From an uncultured Oscillospiraceae bacterium (lineage in GTDB: Bacteria > Bacillota > Clostridia > Oscillospirales > Acutalibacteraceae): a DNA stretch of 8,218 nucleotides. The stretch's first letter is position 1; each line of letters starts with the position of its first letter. Under the pieces are notes generated by a model. That model was not told the origin of the DNA and ran no database searches. It saw only the letters and a program-made list of their open reading frames with translations. A program made the translations under genes and the position numbers. Location: NCBI GenBank assembly GCA_900552225.1, contig URYX01000075.1, positions 1-8,218 of the forward strand, given 5' to 3'. Below are positions 4,545 to 8,218 of this stretch, piece by piece.

Positions 4545-6803
4545 ATGGGACAGCGGGAGCAAGTGTGGAATACACAGTGGCAGTTTGCGCCGGCCCCGGG
4601 GCTGACGCAGGAGCGCTGGAACGGGCGGCTGGAGCACGGAGACTTTGTCCCGGTGACACTGCCGCATACCTGCCGGGAGCTGCCCTTCGACAGCTTTGAC
4701 GAGCGGGTGACGCAGGGTGTCTGGGTGTACCGCAAGGTGTTTCCGTGGTGTGAGGAGTACACGGGCCGGCGGCTGGCCCTGCGCTTTGACGGCGTTATGT
4801 GCTGTGCCGCGGTGGCGGTCAACGGGCAGATTGTCGCCCGCCATGAGGGCGGGTTTACGCCCTTTACCGCGGAGCTGACCGACTGCCTGGTCCCTGAGGC
4901 GGACAACTGCGTGGAGGTCTGGGTGGATTCCTCGGAGAATCCGGAGGTGGCGCCGTTTGGCGGCGTCATCGACTATCTGACCTTCGGCGGCATTTACCGG
5001 GATGTGACGCTCCTGATCACCGATCCCTCCTATACGGAGGATGTGCGGGTATGGGGCGAGGAGCTGCTGACGGCGCATCCCCGCTTCGGCGCGGAGGTGA
5101 CGCTCGGCGGCGTGCCCGCTGCGGCGGGAATGCAGCTGACACTGACGCTGACGGAGGCCGGGGGCGCGGTGTGCCTTAGGCTGACGCAGCCGCTTGCGGA
5201 GGGGCAGCAAACGGCCGTGTTTTCCGCACCGTTTCCGAACGGTGAGGCTCACCTGTGGTCGGTGGACGACCCGTATCGCTATACCGTGCGGTGCACCCTC
5301 TCACGCGGCGGGGCCCCGATTGACTGCCTGGAGCTGCGCACGGGATTCCGCGAGGCGCGGTTTACCGCAGACGGATTTATGCTCAACGGACGCAGGCTGC
5401 CGCTGGTGGGGGCCAACCGCCATCAGGCCTATCCCTATGTGGGGTATGCCATGCCGCGGCGTGTGCAGCGGAAGGATGCCGATATTTTGAAATACGAGTG
5501 GGGGCTTAACCTGGTGCGCACCTCGCACTATCCGCAGTCCCCGCATTTCCTGGAGCGCTGCGACGAGATCGGGCTGCTGGTGTTTGAGGAGCTGCCCGGC
5601 TGGCACCATATCGGGGATGAGGCGTGGAAGCGCAATGCGCAGCGGCAGCTGGAGGAGATGATTGTCCGCGACCGCAGCCGTCCCTCGGTGATTCTGTGGG
5701 GCGTGCGGATCAACGAATCGCTCGACGACCATACCTTTTATACCGAAAACAATGCGCTGGCACACCGTCTGGATCCCACCCGCCCGACGGCTGGTGTGCG
5801 CGCCATTCTGTCAAGCGAGTTTCTGGAGGATGTCTTTACCTTCAACGAGTTTATTTACGACGGCACGGGCCGCCCGATCCGGCCGCAGCAGGAGGTCACG
5901 GGGCTTGACCGTAAGGTGCCCTATCTGATCACCGAGTTTGCGGGGCATATGTATCCCGCCAAGCGGTTTGACGCGGAGGAGCGGCTGGTGGAGCACGCGC
6001 TGCGTCATGCCCGTGTGCAGGATGCGGTGCGCGGCGACGATACCGTGTGCGGCGCGGTGTTCTGGTGTGCATTTGATTACAACACCCACTGCGAATTCGG
6101 CAGCGGCAGCCGCGTCTGCTTCCATGGAGTGAGCGATGCCTTCCGGCTGCCGAAATATGCGGCGTGGTTTTACGAGAGTCAGATCGATCCGTCGGTGCGC
6201 GGGGTGCTGTATCCGGCTTCCGTGATGTCGATGGGCGAGCGCAGCGGCAGCGGACTGACGCCGCTGGTGATCTTCACCAACCACGAGCGGGTGAGGCTGT
6301 ACTCGGGAGATACGCTGCTCGGGGAGTACTTTCCCGACCGGGAGCATTATCCGCACCTGCCGCATCCGCCGGTGATTGCCTCGGAGGGACTCGGGTTCCT
6401 GTGGGGCGATTTCTGGCAGGGAATCACGGTGGAGGCCTATGACGGAGACGCGATGGTACAGCGGGTGCAGTATGCCCGCGCGCCGTATGCCGACCGCCTG
6501 TGCCTGACGGCGGACGATACGGAGCTGGAGGCCGACGGCAGCGATGCCACCCGCGTGGTGATTTCGCTGCTCGACCAGGCCGGCCATCCGATGGTGTATA
6601 CCCGTGCGGCGGCGCGGCTGCGGCTGGAGGGGAAGGCCTCTCTGATCGGGCCGCGGATTGTCCCGCTGATCGGCGGCTCGGCAGCCTGCTGGATTCGGGC
6701 CGGCGAGGAGCCGGGAGAGGTGACGCTGTATGCGGAAACGGAGACGCACCGTGCGAAGCCGCTTTCCCTGATACTACGACAGAAAGGACGGAGCACGCAG
6801 TGA
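4545..6803 (+). CDS. glycoside hydrolase family 2 beta-glycosidase, cytoplasmic
   Basis: This 752-residue protein has GH2 architecture. A jelly-roll sugar-binding domain spans about 15-160 (WVYRKVF at 60-66, FGGIYRDV at 147-154). An immunoglobulin-like domain spans about 165-285. The TIM barrel spans about 285-550, with NRHQAYPYVG at 291-300 and RTSHYPQSPHFLERCDEIGL at 325-344. Two further beta domains fill about 570-750. The acid/base is E391 in WGVRINES and the nucleophile is E464 in YLITEFAGH. Family enzymes are retaining beta-galactosidases, glucuronidases, mannosidases and relatives; the specificity is not readable here. The WGVRINESxDDH wording marks a GH2 branch I recall as recurring in Bacillota. 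No signal peptide is present, so it cleaves imported oligosaccharide. GGAGGG at 4530-4535, nine bases before the ATG, supports the start. It follows the dehydrogenase by 45 bases, and its stop overlaps the next start by four. Confidence 0.93.
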   Translation: MGQREQVWNTQWQFAPAPGLTQERWNGRLEHGDFVPVTLPHTCRELPFDSFDERVTQGVWVYRKVFPWCEEYTGRRLALRFDGVMCCAAVAVNGQIVARHEGGFTPFTAELTDCLVPEADNCVEVWVDSSENPEVAPFGGVIDYLTFGGIYRDVTLLITDPSYTEDVRVWGEELLTAHPRFGAEVTLGGVPAAAGMQLTLTLTEAGGAVCLRLTQPLAEGQQTAVFSAPFPNGEAHLWSVDDPYRYTVRCTLSRGGAPIDCLELRTGFREARFTADGFMLNGRRLPLVGANRHQAYPYVGYAMPRRVQRKDADILKYEWGLNLVRTSHYPQSPHFLERCDEIGLLVFEELPGWHHIGDEAWKRNAQRQLEEMIVRDRSRPSVILWGVRINESLDDHTFYTENNALAHRLDPTRPTAGVRAILSSEFLEDVFTFNEFIYDGTGRPIRPQQEVTGLDRKVPYLITEFAGHMYPAKRFDAEERLVEHALRHARVQDAVRGDDTVCGAVFWCAFDYNTHCEFGSGSRVCFHGVSDAFRLPKYAAWFYESQIDPSVRGVLYPASVMSMGERSGSGLTPLVIFTNHERVRLYSGDTLLGEYFPDREHYPHLPHPPVIASEGLGFLWGDFWQGITVEAYDGDAMVQRVQYARAPYADRLCLTADDTELEADGSDATRVVISLLDQAGHPMVYTRAAARLRLEGKASLIGPRIVPLIGGSAACWIRAGEEPGEVTLYAETETHRAKPLSLILRQKGRSTQ
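6782..6793 (+). promoter_or_regulatory. ribosome binding site that decides a GTG start at 6800
   Basis: GAAAGGA (6782-6788) and GGAG (6790-6793) lie inside the end of the GH2 gene, 11 and 6 bases before GTG at 6800. No ATG in the reading frame precedes a signal peptide here, and the GTG opens directly onto MKRKLIAYLAAF, a normal signal sequence. The GTGA overlap with the GH2 stop indicates translational coupling. Confidence 0.7.
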
Positions 6804-8218
6804 AACGGAAGCTGATCGCCTATCTGGCCGCGTTTGGCGTGGCGGTGTCGCTCTGTCTGCCGCTGCAGGCGGCCGGGCAGCCGGTGCATGACGCCGATTG
6901 GTTTGACGGGCGGTATATGGAGAGCGATACGGATTACGGAAGCTATCGGCGGGCACACGGTGCCGCCGGAGCGGCTGCAGGCGCGCCGACGGAGATACGT
7001 GCGGAGCAGCTGATTCCCGTCGGCGGGGCGGAGACGGTGCAGGCCGGCGGCGAGGCCGGGGTGCGGCTGAGCGCCGTGAACCAGGCGGTGCAGGCGGCCT
7101 TTACGGTGGAGACGGAGGGCTATTACACCGTGGAGCTCCGCTACTATACCGATGACCGTGAATCGCGGAATGTGGAGGCGGCGCTGGAGCTGGACGGCGA
7201 TGTGCCGTTCCGCAATGCCGCGCGCCTGACCCTCAGCCGCCTGTGGCAGGATGAGGGCCCGATCCGCACGAATGAGCAGACCGGCAACCAGGCGGCACCC
7301 CGGCAGCAAATGGTGCCGGGCTGGCAGACGGTGACGCTGCAGAGCCGCGAGGGGGAGTACCGGGAGGCCTATGCGCTGTATCTGACGGCCGGGGAGCACC
7401 GGCTCGGACTGACGCTGCTGGAGAGTACGATGACGGTGGGCGGCTTTACGCTGCGCCCGGAGACGGCTCTGCCGGATTACGAGGCCTATGCGGCCGGACA
7501 GGCGGGGGAGGACCGGGTGCCGTCCGATTACCGCGAGACGTGGCAGGCCGAGGCGGTCTCGCTTAAATCCTCCGGAACCTTCAGTCCCTCCGCCGACCGC
7601 ACCAGCCCGCATAACGAGCCGTATCATGTGTCGCAGATCCGCATCAATGTCATCGGCGGCAACTGGAGCAGCTGTGGGGATTGGATCGAATGGCGCATCC
7701 GGGTGCCGGAGGACGGGTGGTATCAGCTGCATTTCCGCTACCGTCAGGATGCCAACAAGGGACTTCCCTCCCACCGGAGTCTGAGTGTGGACGGCGCAGT
7801 GCCGTTTGCCGAGGCCGCGCAGCTGGCGTTTGCCTACACGGAGTCCTTTGCCTCTTATTCGCTGTCGGACGCATCCGGCCGTCCGCTGCCGCTGTATCTG
7901 ACGGCGGGGGAGCATACCCTGCGGCTGACGGTGACAGCGGGGGAGCTGTCGGAGGCGGTGTATGCCCTGACCGACACGCTGAATGAGCTCAATACGGTCT
8001 ACCGTGAAATTCTGATGATTACCGGAGTCAATCCGGATCAGTATACCGATTACGATCTGGACACGGCCGTCCCGCAGCTGCGGGAGCGGCTGGCGGCGTC
8101 CTCGGCGGCGCTGAAGCAGGCCTATGCGGCGGTGCAGACGCTGTCCGGCGGCCGCGGCAATCAGGCGGAGCTGCTGAACCGCTTTGCGGCGCAGTTGGAC
8201 AGTTTCGGGGAGAAAATT
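6800..8218 (+). CDS. secreted protein with two carbohydrate-binding-like modules, probable N-terminal half of a giant ABC solute-binding protein (partial)
   Basis: The frame is open from GTG at 6800 to the right edge, giving 473 residues without a stop. Residues 1-24 form a signal peptide: basic MKRK, hydrophobic core, likely cleavage after LQA. C19 follows V-S-L, not a standard lipobox, so lipoprotein anchoring is doubtful. Two homologous beta-sandwich modules follow, at about 65-220 and 248-380. They share a GYYTVELRYYTD/GWYQLHFRYRQD strand, an LDGDVPF/VDGAVPF turn and a YLTAGEH-L-L-T strand. From about 383 the chain becomes helical (LSEAVYALTDTLNELNTVYR; later an L/A-rich helix with LSGGRGNQAELL). 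From memory, this resembles large Paenibacillus and clostridial proteins in which such modules precede a family 1 extracellular solute-binding domain. That domain would lie beyond the window and is inferred. Tight coupling to the GH2 gene suggests it captures the substrate for import. The alternative is a secreted glycan-binding protein without transport function. Confidence 0.8.
   Translation, partial: MKRKLIAYLAAFGVAVSLCLPLQAAGQPVHDADWFDGRYMESDTDYGSYRRAHGAAGAAAGAPTEIRAEQLIPVGGAETVQAGGEAGVRLSAVNQAVQAAFTVETEGYYTVELRYYTDDRESRNVEAALELDGDVPFRNAARLTLSRLWQDEGPIRTNEQTGNQAAPRQQMVPGWQTVTLQSREGEYREAYALYLTAGEHRLGLTLLESTMTVGGFTLRPETALPDYEAYAAGQAGEDRVPSDYRETWQAEAVSLKSSGTFSPSADRTSPHNEPYHVSQIRINVIGGNWSSCGDWIEWRIRVPEDGWYQLHFRYRQDANKGLPSHRSLSVDGAVPFAEAAQLAFAYTESFASYSLSDASGRPLPLYLTAGEHTLRLTVTAGELSEAVYALTDTLNELNTVYREILMITGVNPDQYTDYDLDTAVPQLRERLAASSAALKQAYAAVQTLSGGRGNQAELLNRFAAQLDSFGEKI

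Noticed and set aside
3204..5252. 682-codon open frame on the minus strand across the dehydrogenase and GH2 genes
   Set aside because: It is an antisense shadow created by GC-rich codon usage. Its translation is rich in Arg, His, Leu and Pro with no recognisable domain, and both plus-strand genes have clear family motifs.
6437..7915. 492-codon minus-strand open frame opposite the GH2 end and the secreted protein
   Set aside because: It is low-complexity Arg/His/Pro/Leu-rich sequence with no domain, opposite clear signal-peptide and repeat-module coding on the plus strand.

Overview
The window looks like chromosomal DNA of a Gram-positive, GC-rich member of the Clostridia, most like the Oscillospiraceae of gut communities. 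This placement is an inference. It rests on high GC with G/C at most third codon positions, AGGAG-type ribosome binding sites, sigma-A promoters with 17-base spacers, and protein families typical of Bacillota carbohydrate loci. No rRNA, tRNA, transposase, integrase or CRISPR array was seen.

Layout: the window is one carbohydrate-utilisation locus with two divergent transcription units around a 450-base control region (2781-3230). Leftwards runs an AraC-family regulator (2780-1827), then a cytoplasmic GH123/DUF4091-type glycoside hydrolase (1797-127). That unit ends at two abutting perfect hairpins (42-75 and 76-107). Rightwards runs a Gfo/Idh/MocA dehydrogenase (3231-4499), a cytoplasmic GH2 beta-glycosidase (4545-6803), and a secreted protein that starts at a GTG overlapping the GH2 stop codon and runs off the right edge (6800 onward). 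The secreted protein carries two tandem carbohydrate-binding-like beta-sandwich modules. From remembered family resemblance it is probably the N-terminal half of a very large ABC-transporter solute-binding protein.

The control region contains a strong promoter for each direction: TTGCCA-N17-TATAAT leftwards and TTGACT-N17-TATGAT rightwards. Between them lies a cluster of four related TGTCCGAATCGGAAA-like elements, one inside a 23-bp near-perfect palindrome. There is also a 10-bp inverted repeat whose arms lie about four helical turns apart, with one arm inside the rightward promoter spacer. This fits shared regulation by the adjacent AraC protein, but no binding is demonstrated.

Proposed working: an oligosaccharide is captured outside the cell by the large binding protein and imported, probably by permeases encoded past the right edge. 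It is then cut inside by the GH2 and GH123-like enzymes, neither of which has a signal peptide. The Gfo/Idh enzyme would oxidise or reduce a released sugar. The substrate cannot be read from the sequence. The families are known. What is less ordinary is the combination, the architecture of the binding protein and the control-region repeats.
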